DNA from: Jonesia quinghaiensis DSM 15701
GTDB taxonomy: Bacteria; Actinomycetota; Actinomycetes; Actinomycetales; Cellulomonadaceae
NCBI RefSeq assembly: GCF_000423205.1
Contig: NZ_AUHN01000004.1
Location: 62,001-126,000, forward strand
Length of the DNA stretch: 64,000 nt
Direction of reading: 5' to 3'
Below are positions 34,301 to 42,225 of the stretch, piece by piece. The notes below the pieces were generated by a model. That model saw only the letters and a program-made list of their open reading frames with translations. It had not been told where the DNA came from and made no database searches. The first letter of the stretch is position 1. Every line of letters starts with the position of its first letter. The position numbers were made by a program, and so were the translations under genes.

Positions 34301-34451
34301 CAAACACAATGATGTCGATGATCGTGGATTTGCCTGACCCGGTTGGCCCTTCGAGAAGGTACAAACCTGAGGCTGTGAGCGCTTGAAAGTCGATGGCGTG
34401 TTGGCCGGCGAAGGGGCCGATTGCTTGAAATTCGAGCCGGTGAATGTGCAT
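31371..34451 (-). CDS. sbcC: Nuclease SbcCD subunit C
   Basis: This 1026-aa SMC-like ATPase is the partner of SbcD in removing hairpins, palindromes and protein-blocked DNA ends. Walker A LLEGPTGSGKSTIID is at about 33-47. A Q-loop region (TQTIVLPQGEFAQFL) follows. Two long coiled-coil arms of about 350 and 300 residues surround the zinc hook CAVCGS (about 540). The ABC signature TLSGGETFYVSLCLALGLAD and Walker B GMLFVDEGFGTLD lie near the C-terminus. All key residues are intact. Its ATG lies 2 nt after the sbcD stop codon, so the two are co-expressed. The length matches the family. Confidence 0.95.
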   Translation of the reverse strand: MHIHRLEFQAIGPFAGQHAIDFQALTASGLYLLEGPTGSGKSTIIDIIVFALYGKVASSASSDDRMRSMHAPDTRDSYVDLIMETGAGIFRVRRTPERMRPKKRGAGHTKQQASIQLWRLSSADLDTLMAAAPGDEPLPPECVPGEFVSNRIDEASREIGDAVGLNRDQFTQTIVLPQGEFAQFLKADPEQRQSLLQKVFGTHLYEETQRQLAAMRREVGTARDEANRAVRDAATRFITAAHLDDDTATLLTAGLANAETTREAVATCIEHLDEQSATAHTALQEARTAATAADKKLADARNTVERIKRRQVLTTQHGDLTDTTPRIEKLRHNVRTAHAAARVTPSITAKHTAQGALTAEIEALRALTGDPTLDAASPREELAAHRDAAWEQRDTRAAERARLQELQPSGAHVTTLSEQLSTTTTLRTRCVENLTHVTAQATELPQQRKELVDALAAAQRAAASLPLHAAAVRETQELLDIHQQHTALNEEYEHARTKVAACLGQVREAAEAEKQARDARIAGIAAELAITLQPGDPCAVCGSVEHPHPAQPAPGAVTPQKVEQAEQKRRSAEDELATARNALTSRETRIEQLTQRLAGATLQDTTKRHNEALEAAHLAGIAEQDTTKLHSQIDALDQRAHELSTQRDTLGQQIAAHDVTIAQLTADLTSTQQRLDAALAPHLTHEAQTLDAVIDLVTDAAHTTQKIADAWDRLLRCVDDVAGRTAEVASLVHEAGFTTEDEATAAALSAEAIDQAERDISEHQSALHAVNQALKAPDLQNLPPLDTIDVAALELAAETAREALSQAQNNHTGVTNVATHANSAAKLLDSALVQRDQVGADTAAIIRMADVATGNSADNPRSITLQTYVLMKKFEDVVAAANERLITMSNGRYELQRSDTKEDVRTRKTGLALKVLDHDVEAARDPRTLSGGETFYVSLCLALGLADMVTAEAGGIELGMLFVDEGFGTLDPQTLDAVLHVLTTLRDSGRTVGVVSHVEAMKQSISDRITVVPSPHGGSTVSVRST

Positions 34452-34453
34452 GG

Positions 34454-35623
34454 TTATCGGCTTCCCTCTGTGGCTTGTGCGCGTTCAATGGCGGTTGCCA
34501 GCACGGCGTCTTCAGCGGTGGTGAGGGCGTGATCAGTGACATCAGTAATGAAACTGTGCGCCACCTGGTGTGGGCTGCGCACCTTTGCGATGTCTAACGG
34601 CCCGTTTGCGGCGCGGGTAGTAGCTGGTGGCTGATGCGTGATGACCAGTGCATGAGGGAAAACCTCACGGATACGCTGATTGAGTTGCTGTGGCCGCAGC
34701 GGGTCAGTTACCGCGGCTCGGACCCAGTGGTGACGTTGTTCTGCGAATCGCGGTGACAATAGTTCCTCTAACGTCCCGGTCACATCTGTGAGTGGGCGTG
34801 GGACGGGAGCATCAAGGAGTTCAGTGCGGGTCACCCCGTTTTCGATCTCAACAAGGACCGTGGACTTCACGTGGTTGCGTTCTGAGAATGACATCGCCAA
34901 CGGTGAGCCGGAATACCGGGCTACCGTGGCATCGGGCATGGAGATGCGCTGTGGGCCGTGTAGGTGGCCCAGTGCCACGTAGGAATGCCCTGCGAACACA
35001 CCTGAGGGCACAGATTGCACACCGCCGACCGTAATATCGCGTTCCGAATCACTCGGTTCACCACCCACCACAAAAGCGTGAGCCATCACGATGCTCGCCG
35101 CGTGCTCGGGCCGAGTAGTGCGGTCTCGCGTGATGAGGTCCAACGCAGCAGTCATCACCCCTTCATGGGACCGGTGAATGTGCACATCATCGAGGGCGTC
35201 CGCCATCACCGGGCGGGCATGGTCAGGGTCCAAATACGGCAGCGCATAAACCAGAGCGCTGTCACCTCCACTCCCCGTAATCGTGATGGGGCGCCACGAA
35301 CGCGATACCTGCGACTGGATCACCAAACGCTCATGCAACGCATCGGAAAGGAACCCCAAGCGGGTTGCTGAGTCATGATTACCGGGAGTGAGAATCACCT
35401 GGGTGTGCGCGGCCAAGCGGGATAGCGCATCGGACAGCAATTCCACGGCACGCAATGCGGGGATCGCCCGGTCGTATACGTCACCAGCCACCAACACTGC
35501 GTCTGGGCGTTCACTCACCACCACATCCACGAGGTGATCCAGGTATGTGCTGTGGTGCTCCGTGAGGTCAACCCCGTGCAAGGTCCGCCCAAGGTGCCAG
35601 TCTGAGGTGTGCAGAATCCGCAT
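34454..35623 (-). CDS. sbcD: Nuclease SbcCD subunit D
   Basis: This 389-aa Mre11-like metallophosphoesterase nuclease has the metal motifs MRILHTSDWHLGR (1-13), VLVAGDVYDR (about 46-55), LTPGNHDSATR (about 83-93), a VMAHAFV segment and ALGHLHGPQ (about 205-213). ATG 35623 matches the family start exactly, and TACGGT ends 6 nt upstream, so the sbcDC mRNA is predicted to be leaderless. The longer reading to 35680 would run through the promoter. It is divergent from a lipoprotein gene. Confidence 0.95.
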   Translation of the reverse strand: MRILHTSDWHLGRTLHGVDLTEHHSTYLDHLVDVVVSERPDAVLVAGDVYDRAIPALRAVELLSDALSRLAAHTQVILTPGNHDSATRLGFLSDALHERLVIQSQVSRSWRPITITGSGGDSALVYALPYLDPDHARPVMADALDDVHIHRSHEGVMTAALDLITRDRTTRPEHAASIVMAHAFVVGGEPSDSERDITVGGVQSVPSGVFAGHSYVALGHLHGPQRISMPDATVARYSGSPLAMSFSERNHVKSTVLVEIENGVTRTELLDAPVPRPLTDVTGTLEELLSPRFAEQRHHWVRAAVTDPLRPQQLNQRIREVFPHALVITHQPPATTRAANGPLDIAKVRSPHQVAHSFITDVTDHALTTAEDAVLATAIERAQATEGSR

Positions 35624-35820
35624 AGGTACACCGTAATGTGGAGGAGCGACACCCGCTGTGAACATGTGGTGTGTGGTCACGATATTTTCCGCATACCAAC
35701 CAGCAAAGGCTTAGGAAGTCACGTCATAATCAAAAGGACCGGCTTCAAGGACGCCCCGCCGCACGGCGAGCCACGTTCTCGAAACCCGGCCTAGCTGTCC
35801 TCACGATTGGAGTACGTCCC

Positions 35821-36273
35821 ATGGCAGGTTCTTGGAAAGCCGCTGGAATCCTCACTATGCCCGCCCTTGCCGCAGTGTTGCTTGCCGGGTGTGCTGAAGT
35901 TGGTTTAGATCTGGACGATCTGCGTGACCAAGCGTCACAACACGCTTCTGACCTTTCCAGTCACGGCGATGACCTCTTGAGTCAGGCGCAAAACTTCGGC
36001 GCTGAAGCCCAAACTGCTATTGAAGGCGCAACAACTGGTGCAGAAGACGCAGCCCAACAGGCCCGCGACGCTATAGCCGCCCTCGAAGGTGGCCAGGAAA
36101 ACGCTGAACAACGCGTTGCCGATGCGCGTACCGCCCTTGACGAGGCCCAAGCACAACTCGATGAGTTAAAGAACTCAGTCAGCGACGATCAACTCGCCAC
36201 GATAGAGGCTGAGCGCGACCAGATTGCGCAACTCCTCACCGACCTCAAAGGCGACTTGGAATCGGCTCAATAG
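35821..36273 (+). CDS. Small coiled-coil lipoprotein
   Basis: This is a 150-aa protein. The signal peptide AAGILTMPALAAVLLAGC has the lipobox LAGC (Cys at about 24). The rest is acidic, Ala/Gln/Glu-rich and helical, with heptad-like repeats from about 55 to the end (for example DARTALDEAQAQLDELKNSV), suggesting an extended coiled coil outside the membrane. No catalytic motif is present. GGAG lies 8 nt before the ATG. It is monocistronic, with a terminator at 36315-36388. Function is unknown; such proteins may tether membrane and wall. Confidence 0.8.
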   Translation: MAGSWKAAGILTMPALAAVLLAGCAEVGLDLDDLRDQASQHASDLSSHGDDLLSQAQNFGAEAQTAIEGATTGAEDAAQQARDAIAALEGGQENAEQRVADARTALDEAQAQLDELKNSVSDDQLATIEAERDQIAQLLTDLKGDLESAQ

Positions 36274-36314
36274 CCGTATAACGCTAGCTCTCGGCGTGAG
36301 CGCTGGACACCACC

Positions 36315-36388
36315 AAGGGCACTGCCACACTTCCCTCATTTCCACATGTACGCGGTGGAGAATTGCGCGGCAGTGCCCTTCAGTTTTT
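36315..36388 (+). terminator. Long-loop terminator of the lipoprotein gene
   Basis: AAGGGCACTGCC (36315-36326) pairs perfectly with GGCAGTGCCCTT (36369-36380). The 42-nt loop contains its own TCCAC/GTGGA helix. CAG then TTTTT follows. Confidence 0.75.
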
Positions 36389-36415
36389 CACGAAAAATTG
36401 GTGTTTATTCGGCGG

Positions 36416-37324
36416 CTATAGCCCCTTACCGCCGGTCACCGGGATGACTGCGCCGGAGACGTACGACGCGTTATTTTCCGCGAGAAATACATATGCGCTT
36501 GCCAACTCTGCGGGCTGTCCAGCGCGCCCAAGCGGAGTGTCTGCACCGAATTGGGTGACATCCCATTCAGTTCCTGGAATAAGTGGAGTCCAAATAGGTC
36601 CAGGGGCTACAGCGTTCACTCGGATACCCTTGGGGCCGAGCTCTTGGGCGAGCGCTTTTGTGAACCCTACCTGCGCTGACTTGGTCATTGCATAGTCGAC
36701 CAAGTTCGGCGACGGGTTGAACGCCTGAATAGAGGTGGTGCTAATGATTGAAGACCCCGGTGGCATGTGTGGAGCAGCTGCACGCGTTATCCAGAACATC
36801 GAGTAAATGTTTGTTTCAAATACTCGTTGAAATTCTTCCGTTGGCAAGTTTTCAATACCATCGCGGTCTTTTTGATAACCGGCATTGAGAACGAGAATTG
36901 TAAGCTTTCCAAATTTTTTGAGCGTTTCCTCAACGGAGTTGGTGCAAAACTCTTCACTGCGCACATCTCCTTCAAGGAGAAGGCATTTCCTCCCCGCAGC
37001 TGTTACTGCTTCATGAGTTGCTCGCGCATCCTCACGCTCTTCAGGCATATAGACAATTGCAACATCAGCGCCTTCACGCGCATAAGCAATTGCTACTGCC
37101 CGCCCGATGCCTGAGTCGCCACCAGTAATCAGAGCCGCGTGACCAGCAAGCCTGTCGGATCCCCGGTAGGTCTTCTCACCATGGTCCGGTTGCGGTGCCA
37201 TCTCGTCTGTGGTGGCAGGTTGCTCTTGTTCCTGCTGTGGAAAGGAAGAAGAATGGAAACGCGTCCGAGGATCTTCGATCTGCTGGGAATGTGGGTGGCC
37301 ATTGTGGGTTCGTTCTGCCGTCAT
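36416..37324 (-). CDS. Short-chain dehydrogenase/reductase with N-terminal extension
   Basis: This 302-aa SDR is of the YghA/general-stress (YhdF-like) group. It has an about 50-residue disordered lead (Gln/Pro/Ser-rich), NAD(P)-binding ALITGGDSGIGRAVAIAYAR (about 64-83), the NAG-equivalent VLNAGYQ, catalytic Ser in STTSIQAFN, and the YAMTKSAQVGF Tyr-Lys pair. The GPIWTPLIPG and C-terminal SGAVIPVTGGKGL are typical. ATG 37324 has AAGGAAGG about 10 nt upstream. Base composition is more AT-rich than the neighbours (36690-37090), which may mean later acquisition. Substrate is unknown; relatives are induced by stress. Confidence 0.9.
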   Translation of the reverse strand: MTAERTHNGHPHSQQIEDPRTRFHSSSFPQQEQEQPATTDEMAPQPDHGEKTYRGSDRLAGHAALITGGDSGIGRAVAIAYAREGADVAIVYMPEEREDARATHEAVTAAGRKCLLLEGDVRSEEFCTNSVEETLKKFGKLTILVLNAGYQKDRDGIENLPTEEFQRVFETNIYSMFWITRAAAPHMPPGSSIISTTSIQAFNPSPNLVDYAMTKSAQVGFTKALAQELGPKGIRVNAVAPGPIWTPLIPGTEWDVTQFGADTPLGRAGQPAELASAYVFLAENNASYVSGAVIPVTGGKGL

Positions 37325-37403
37325 GTTTCTCACACCTTCCTTCTCGGATGGGAATTGCACAGAACATTTGTGCTCTGCGAGTCTGTAAGGTATTAATTAC
37401 CGC

Positions 37404-37796
37404 ATGGGTCATTTAATCTATGCCGGTGAGGACTACGAGTTCGACGATCGGTTACTGGCTCACGTGAAGATCGCCATGGGATCTAAGCTCCGACGCAATG
37501 AGAGCTTCTTTCTCACCTGGAAAGCCGATCCGGCTTCAGGTTCGGGAAGGTTTTCATTGTGGGTATCACCAGCAATACCACTTGCTTTTCGTTTTTCAGG
37601 TTCCCGGCCACCAGAACTCAACCAGGTGTGGCTGGAGATTATGGCTGAGCAGTCTCACACACCAGGCGGCTTGGTTGTTATCTCTGAAGCCGAAGCCATG
37701 CAAATACATCAACGGCGATCACAAATCCCCGTGCCGGACCACCATGATCTGCCGCCGCTGAACCCAGTGCCTTCTGCTGCCTCAAAGGACGACTAA
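37404..37796 (+). CDS. DUF7882-like small protein, first of a tandem pair
   Basis: This 130-aa soluble protein has EFDDRLLAHVKIAMGSKLRR (residues about 12-31), a hydrophobic strand FSLWVSPAIPLAFRF and a HTPGGLVVISE end, all shared with its downstream neighbour. The sequence style matches the actinobacterial DUF7882 family, sometimes mislabelled as DNA ligase; no nucleotidyltransferase motif is present. A TATTAA hexamer 7 nt upstream of the ATG could be a near-leaderless -10. The last 25 residues are Pro-rich and absent from the neighbour. Function is unknown. Confidence 0.75.
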   Translation: MGHLIYAGEDYEFDDRLLAHVKIAMGSKLRRNESFFLTWKADPASGSGRFSLWVSPAIPLAFRFSGSRPPELNQVWLEIMAEQSHTPGGLVVISEAEAMQIHQRRSQIPVPDHHDLPPLNPVPSAASKDD

Positions 37797-38101
37797 TGGC
37801 TTTTTTTCACTACGGCACACCACCACATAGCTATGAATTCGACGACCGCACGCTCACGCACCTGCGGATCGTTCTCACAGCAAAGATGCGTCGCAACGAG
37901 GATTTCCTCATGAGTTGGCGTGAAGGCGACCAAGAGAAATCTGTGTGGATCAGTCACACTGTGCCGATGGTCTTTGAATTCGACCAACTGTCGTCAACTG
38001 ATGTCAATCGAGACTGGATAGCTCTTCTCGTTCAAACAGCTAACTCAGCTGGCGGCCTGATCATCACTCCAGAACCGCCAGCTAAGCCAGCTTCTCGCTA
38101 G
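37796..38101 (+). CDS. DUF7882-like small protein, second of a tandem pair
   Basis: This 101-aa homologue of the preceding gene product has YEFDDRTLTHLRIVLTAKMR, then RRNEDFLMSW, VWISHTVPMVFEFDQ and a closing SAGGLIITPEP. The stop of the first gene overlaps the ATG by one base (TAATG), so translation is coupled. Clear shared blocks mark it as a tandem duplication followed by divergence. Function is unknown. Confidence 0.75.
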   Translation: MAFFHYGTPPHSYEFDDRTLTHLRIVLTAKMRRNEDFLMSWREGDQEKSVWISHTVPMVFEFDQLSSTDVNRDWIALLVQTANSAGGLIITPEPPAKPASR

Positions 38102-38107
38102 AGCAAC

Positions 38108-38773
38108 TCAAACCCGCTGGTTACCGCGCCACTCATCAATGCGGCGTTCCTGTTGGGCACGAAGCACCTCCTCAGTTTCAGGATCAAACTGACGGTGCTT
38201 CGGTTCGTGCGACGGTCCCGGATTCACTGGAGTCTCAGGAGTTTCCTCCTCGTGGACTTCAGTGGAATCGGGGCCAGGGCTCGTTGGTTGCTGCTCCATC
38301 GTTGACATGGCGCCTTCTCCGTTGGGGTTCACAGTTCCTCGCCACATTCCTGTGGCATCGTGACGCCCCTCGATGAATTCCTTGAACTCTTCCAATGCCG
38401 ACTGCACTGCCGCACGGTCACGACCGAACATGGCACCGAGGCTTTCGACGACTCCGCCGGGCTCCCAATCGAGTGCAACACGCACTTGTGTTAACTCTGG
38501 TGAAAGCTCGTCAAACTCGGCAATGCCCATATGCACGGGCTCATCGAGTGACTTCCAAACGATCCGCTCGTCTGGCTGTTGTTGGATCACCTCTGTGCGA
38601 TAGCGGCGTTCAACTCCCGCAACCGAGACAACCCATTCGTTGTGTGTTTCATCCAATTGGTTGACGTCCTCAACGTTGTGCATAAACGTTGAGAAATCCT
38701 CCAACTGAGTCCACTGGTTGTACGCCTGCGTCAGTGGAACATCGACCTTGATCGTTGCTTCGATGGTAGTCAT
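38108..38773 (-). CDS. SRPBCC/polyketide-cyclase-like protein with acidic Pro-rich tail
   Basis: This is a 221-aa protein. Residues about 1-135 form the helix-grip SRPBCC fold found in 'cyclase/dehydrase' proteins: MTTIEATIKVDVPLTQAYNQ, WTQLEDFSTFMHNVEDVNQL, then ALDWEPGGVVESLGAMFGRD. These bind hydrophobic ligands or act in stress responses. The remaining 85 residues are a disordered Glu/Pro tail ending in a basic REWRGNQ-like helix. AAGGAGG stands 5 nt before the ATG at 38773; the start at 38833 is rejected. Confidence 0.85.
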   Translation of the reverse strand: MTTIEATIKVDVPLTQAYNQWTQLEDFSTFMHNVEDVNQLDETHNEWVVSVAGVERRYRTEVIQQQPDERIVWKSLDEPVHMGIAEFDELSPELTQVRVALDWEPGGVVESLGAMFGRDRAAVQSALEEFKEFIEGRHDATGMWRGTVNPNGEGAMSTMEQQPTSPGPDSTEVHEEETPETPVNPGPSHEPKHRQFDPETEEVLRAQQERRIDEWRGNQRV

Positions 38774-38875
38774 GGTTCCCTCCTTCGTGTTCTGGCGTGA
38801 CTGAACCCACTGTTCCAACATTGTGGGCAACATTCAAAACCTCAGTGGGGCATTGACTCACACACTCAAGGTGGG

Positions 38876-40468
38876 CTAGGGTGCCACGCTGCGAAGGAGA
38901 TCAACCGTATACGGATGGGTGGGTGCATCGAAAACCTGCCGCGTTGGCCCAACCTCCACAACCCGCCCATTGCGCATCACAACTACGTCATGCGCGATCC
39001 TGCGAACCACTCGCACATCATGGGAAACAAACAACACCGCGACCCCAAGGTCGCTTTGAACCTGATGTATCAGGTCAAGAATCCGGGCCTGCACCGTGAC
39101 GTCCAACGCCGATGTCGCCTCGTCGCACACAAGAATGTCAGGATTGCCCGCCAGTGCCCGAGCGATGACAGCCCGTTGACGCTGCCCGCCTGACAGTTGG
39201 TGTGGACGCCGCATCAGGAGGCTGCTGCTGAGGCCAACCCGTTCGGCTAGAGAATCAATGTGCTGCTGTGAGACCTGCCGCGGAGCTCGAGGGTTCACAC
39301 CTTCAGCAATGATGCGGGCCACTGGCCAGCGGGGGTTCATGGCGGATAGTGGGTCTTGTGGCACCCACCCGACCTTTGCACGGTGGGCCGGGTTGTGAGG
39401 GGAAGGGCCCATGATTGTTGCGCCTGCGGTGGGGATATCTAACCCGAGGATAATGCGAGTCAGGGTTGATTTCCCTGACCCTGACTCTCCGAGGACCCCA
39501 AGCGTTTGCCCCGCGTGAAGGTTAAGGGAGACATTGTCGAGGGCTGTTGTGGTGGTCGTAGTGAGTGCGCTGCGGGTAGTGAACGTTTTCGTGACACCAA
39601 CAACCCGTATGAGCGGTGTGGCAGTTGGGTCAATTACGGGCTTGGGTGTGGGTTCTCCGGGGAGGCGGGCGGCATCGATCAGGGCTTGAGTGTAGGGGCT
39701 TGATGGTCGCTGAAGAACCGTGGAGGTTGGCCCCTGTTCCACAACGCTGCCTTGGCGAAAAACGAGTACCGTGTCCGCAACATGGCGCACCACATTGATG
39801 TCGTGACTGACCAAGATCAGTGCGGTACCTTCACGTTTAATCTGCTGCAGCAACTCCACGATCCGTTGTTGGGTGATTTGATCGAGAGCGGTTGTTGGTT
39901 CATCAGCGATAAGGATGCGCGGGTTAGCTGAAAGCCCCGAGGCGATGAGCGCACGTTGTCGCATTCCACCAGACAGTTGGTGGCTGCGGTGGGTGAGGTG
40001 TCGTTCTGGCTCGGGGAAAGCGACTTTTCGCAGCAAAGGGATGGCGTCTGTGCGTTGTTGTGCTTGCTGGTGGATGAGCCCACTTTCGATAACCTCATCC
40101 CCTACAGTGCGCAGCGGGTCTAAGGACACGAGGGCGTCTTGCGCAATGTAGGCGATCCCTGCTCCTCGCACAGCACGCCAGATGCGCGCCGGCGCGGGGC
40201 GCGGGCTGTAGAGGTGTCGCCCAGCGTAGGTGATCTGCCCGCTAGCCGCCACACCGGGTGGGAGCAGGTTGATCAGGGCGCGGGCAGTCAGTGATTTTCC
40301 GCCCCCTGACTCACCAACAAACGCGATGCAGTGGCCAGGGTCCAGGTCAAAGGACACCTCTGCAGCTAGTGCCTGGGATCCAGCGGTCACGCGCAGGCCG
40401 GTGACGCTCAACAACGGTTCATCAGCAACATGAGCGGTGGGCGCACCCGGTGTGGTGTTCTCAATCAT
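38876..40468 (-). CDS. Peptide ABC transporter ATPase with two fused nucleotide-binding domains
   Basis: This 530-aa cytoplasmic protein holds both ATPase halves of a DppD/DppF-type importer. Domain 1 has Walker A GESGGGKSL (about 49-57), signature LSGGMRQRALIASGL, Walker B ILIADEPTTALD. Domain 2 has Walker A GESGSGKST (about 326-334), signature LSGGQRQRAVIARAL, Walker B ILVCDEATSALD. All catalytic motifs look intact. The start at 40468 has AGGGA 7 nt upstream and overlaps the permease gene end by 8 nt. Last gene of the four-gene operon that runs binding protein, two permeases, ATPase. Transported substrate could be di- or oligopeptide or nickel. Confidence 0.92.
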   Translation of the reverse strand: MIENTTPGAPTAHVADEPLLSVTGLRVTAGSQALAAEVSFDLDPGHCIAFVGESGGGKSLTARALINLLPPGVAASGQITYAGRHLYSPRPAPARIWRAVRGAGIAYIAQDALVSLDPLRTVGDEVIESGLIHQQAQQRTDAIPLLRKVAFPEPERHLTHRSHQLSGGMRQRALIASGLSANPRILIADEPTTALDQITQQRIVELLQQIKREGTALILVSHDINVVRHVADTVLVFRQGSVVEQGPTSTVLQRPSSPYTQALIDAARLPGEPTPKPVIDPTATPLIRVVGVTKTFTTRSALTTTTTTALDNVSLNLHAGQTLGVLGESGSGKSTLTRIILGLDIPTAGATIMGPSPHNPAHRAKVGWVPQDPLSAMNPRWPVARIIAEGVNPRAPRQVSQQHIDSLAERVGLSSSLLMRRPHQLSGGQRQRAVIARALAGNPDILVCDEATSALDVTVQARILDLIHQVQSDLGVAVLFVSHDVRVVRRIAHDVVVMRNGRVVEVGPTRQVFDAPTHPYTVDLLRSVAP

Positions 40469-41270
40469 GGGCGTTCCCTGTTGCGAGGCGGCGTTGCAGG
40501 GGGCGGGCAAGCGTAGACACCGCGACCACAGTGGCCGCTAGGGCCAAGCCGGGAAAGAACGTGATCCACCAGGCGCGCGCTAACTGGTTTTTCCCCTCAG
40601 ACATCATGACACCCCATTCTGGGGCTGGTGGGCTGATCCCCAACCCGAGGAAACTTAAACCCGCTGCAGTAACAATGGCTGATCCAAAACCGACGATGCC
40701 CAACCCCAGTAACCCTGCGGCGACCTGGGGTGCAACATGCCGCCACACGGCACGCGGGTAACTCACACCAAGGATTGTTGCCGCATCCACGGCTCCCGAG
40801 AACCGTAATTGCCGGGCGGTAACCCTAGCGAGACGCACATAGGCGGGGATGATCGCCACAGTGACACCCAATGCGACTGAGTTGGCACCTTTTCCCAACA
40901 CCGCAATAACGAGGAGCGCGAGGAGGAACTCGGGGAAAGCCATGGTCACTTCCAGCAGACGACTCACTATCCGGTCCACCCATCGGGGTGCAACACCTGC
41001 CACCGTGCCGATGAGCCCCCCGCACACCATGGCAATGGCAACTGCACGCAAACCAACCAGCAGTGAATCGCGGGCGCCGTAAACAACCCGGGTGTAGACA
41101 TCGCGCCCGGACTGATCGGTGCCAAACCAGTGCTCCGCGCTGGGTGGCAGAAGTACCGCTGATGTTTGGGTGGCTAGCGGGTCACCCGAGGTCAGCCAGG
41201 CGGGGGCGAGCATTGCGACACCTAGCCACAGCACAATCGCAGCCGCGAGGGCCAATGCCACGTTACGCAT
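40461..41270 (-). CDS. Peptide ABC transporter permease (DppC-type)
   Basis: This 269-aa permease has six TM helices. The N-terminal WFGTDQSGRDVYTRVVYGAR (about 55-74) is the hallmark of DppC/OppC, and an EAA-like DAATILGVSYPRAVWRHVAP follows. The GISPPAPEWGVMMSEG loop near the end is also diagnostic. ATG 41270 overlaps the end of the upstream permease gene by 8 nt; AAGG stands 7 nt before it. The longer reading to 41363 is rejected. Confidence 0.9.
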   Translation of the reverse strand: MRNVALALAAAIVLWLGVAMLAPAWLTSGDPLATQTSAVLLPPSAEHWFGTDQSGRDVYTRVVYGARDSLLVGLRAVAIAMVCGGLIGTVAGVAPRWVDRIVSRLLEVTMAFPEFLLALLVIAVLGKGANSVALGVTVAIIPAYVRLARVTARQLRFSGAVDAATILGVSYPRAVWRHVAPQVAAGLLGLGIVGFGSAIVTAAGLSFLGLGISPPAPEWGVMMSEGKNQLARAWWITFFPGLALAATVVAVSTLARPLQRRLATGNAHD

Positions 41271-42216
41271 CGGCGGCCTTTCGCAGGCGCGGGTCAACGG
41301 CACGTGCAAGGACGTCGACAACCGCATTGATGATGAGGAACCCGATGCCGGAGAACACCACAACCCCCATCACCACAGGCAAGTCACGGTTAGTGATCGC
41401 ACCGAGGGCAACGCGCCCAATCCCTGGGCGGGCGAACACTGTTTCCACGATGACCGCACCACCCAGCAGGGACCCAAACAGGAAGCCGCTGAGGGTCAAC
41501 GTGGAGGCGAACCCGTGGCGCATCAGGTGGTGAGAGGTGAGGCGGCGGTGTGACGCTCCCCGTGCCATGGCGGTGACTGCGAAGGGTTGGGATTCTGCTT
41601 GGTCCATGCCGTGGCGGAGCACTTGCGCCAAAACCCCAGCAACCGGTAAAGCGAGGGCGATAGCGGGCAGGATGACGCGTTGCGCAGCGGTGCCGCCCAC
41701 AATGGGAAACCACCCCAGTTGGTAGCTAAATACCGATGCCAAAACAAGAGCTGTCCAAAACACGGGGGCAGACACGGCAAGGAGTTCAGTGGCATCTGCG
41801 ACCCCCCGTAACCACCCGCGCCTGGTCACGAGCGCGGCCCCGCACGCCAGCACCACCGCTAACACCATCGCCGCAGCGGCCAGCGCCATGGTGGCACCTA
41901 GTTGCTCGGTGAGGATGTCACTGACTGGGCGTTGTTGTTGGTAGGACATGCCAAGGTCACCGGTGACCATGCGACCAAGGTGGCTGGCGTATTGGGTGGG
42001 AAGAGGTTTGTCTAACCCAAGGTCCGCGCGAATCATTGCGCGCGCTTCAGGGGTTGCTGAGGACAGTGGGCCCAGCATGACATCTACTGGGTCACCTGGC
42101 ACGGCTTTCAGGACAAGGAAAGCTAACGTTACTGCCGCCCACAACACGAGGCCCGCTTCCCCAAGGAAGCGGGCTGCACCGCGCAGGGCGGTTCGTGTGC
42201 GGGCGGACAGGGTCAT
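41263..42216 (-). CDS. Peptide ABC transporter permease (DppB-type)
   Basis: This 317-aa permease has an N-terminal TM at about 17-37, VPGDPVDVMLGP (about 39-50), YASHLGRMVTGDLGMSYQ typical of DppB/OppB, then five further TM helices. An EAA-type cytoplasmic loop (AMARGASHRRLTSHHLMRHG) contacts the ATPase. It follows the binding-protein gene by 9 nt and overlaps the next permease gene. No Shine-Dalgarno stands out before its ATG, so coupling to the upstream gene is likely. Confidence 0.9.
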   Translation of the reverse strand: MTLSARTRTALRGAARFLGEAGLVLWAAVTLAFLVLKAVPGDPVDVMLGPLSSATPEARAMIRADLGLDKPLPTQYASHLGRMVTGDLGMSYQQQRPVSDILTEQLGATMALAAAAMVLAVVLACGAALVTRRGWLRGVADATELLAVSAPVFWTALVLASVFSYQLGWFPIVGGTAAQRVILPAIALALPVAGVLAQVLRHGMDQAESQPFAVTAMARGASHRRLTSHHLMRHGFASTLTLSGFLFGSLLGGAVIVETVFARPGIGRVALGAITNRDLPVVMGVVVFSGIGFLIINAVVDVLARAVDPRLRKAADA

Positions 42217-42225
42217 GCGGTGATG

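Noticed and set aside
31371-34451. Many long plus-strand frames opposite sbcC
   Set aside because: Cys/Arg/Ser-rich shadow frames caused by the codon bias of the real gene; no start signals or family features.
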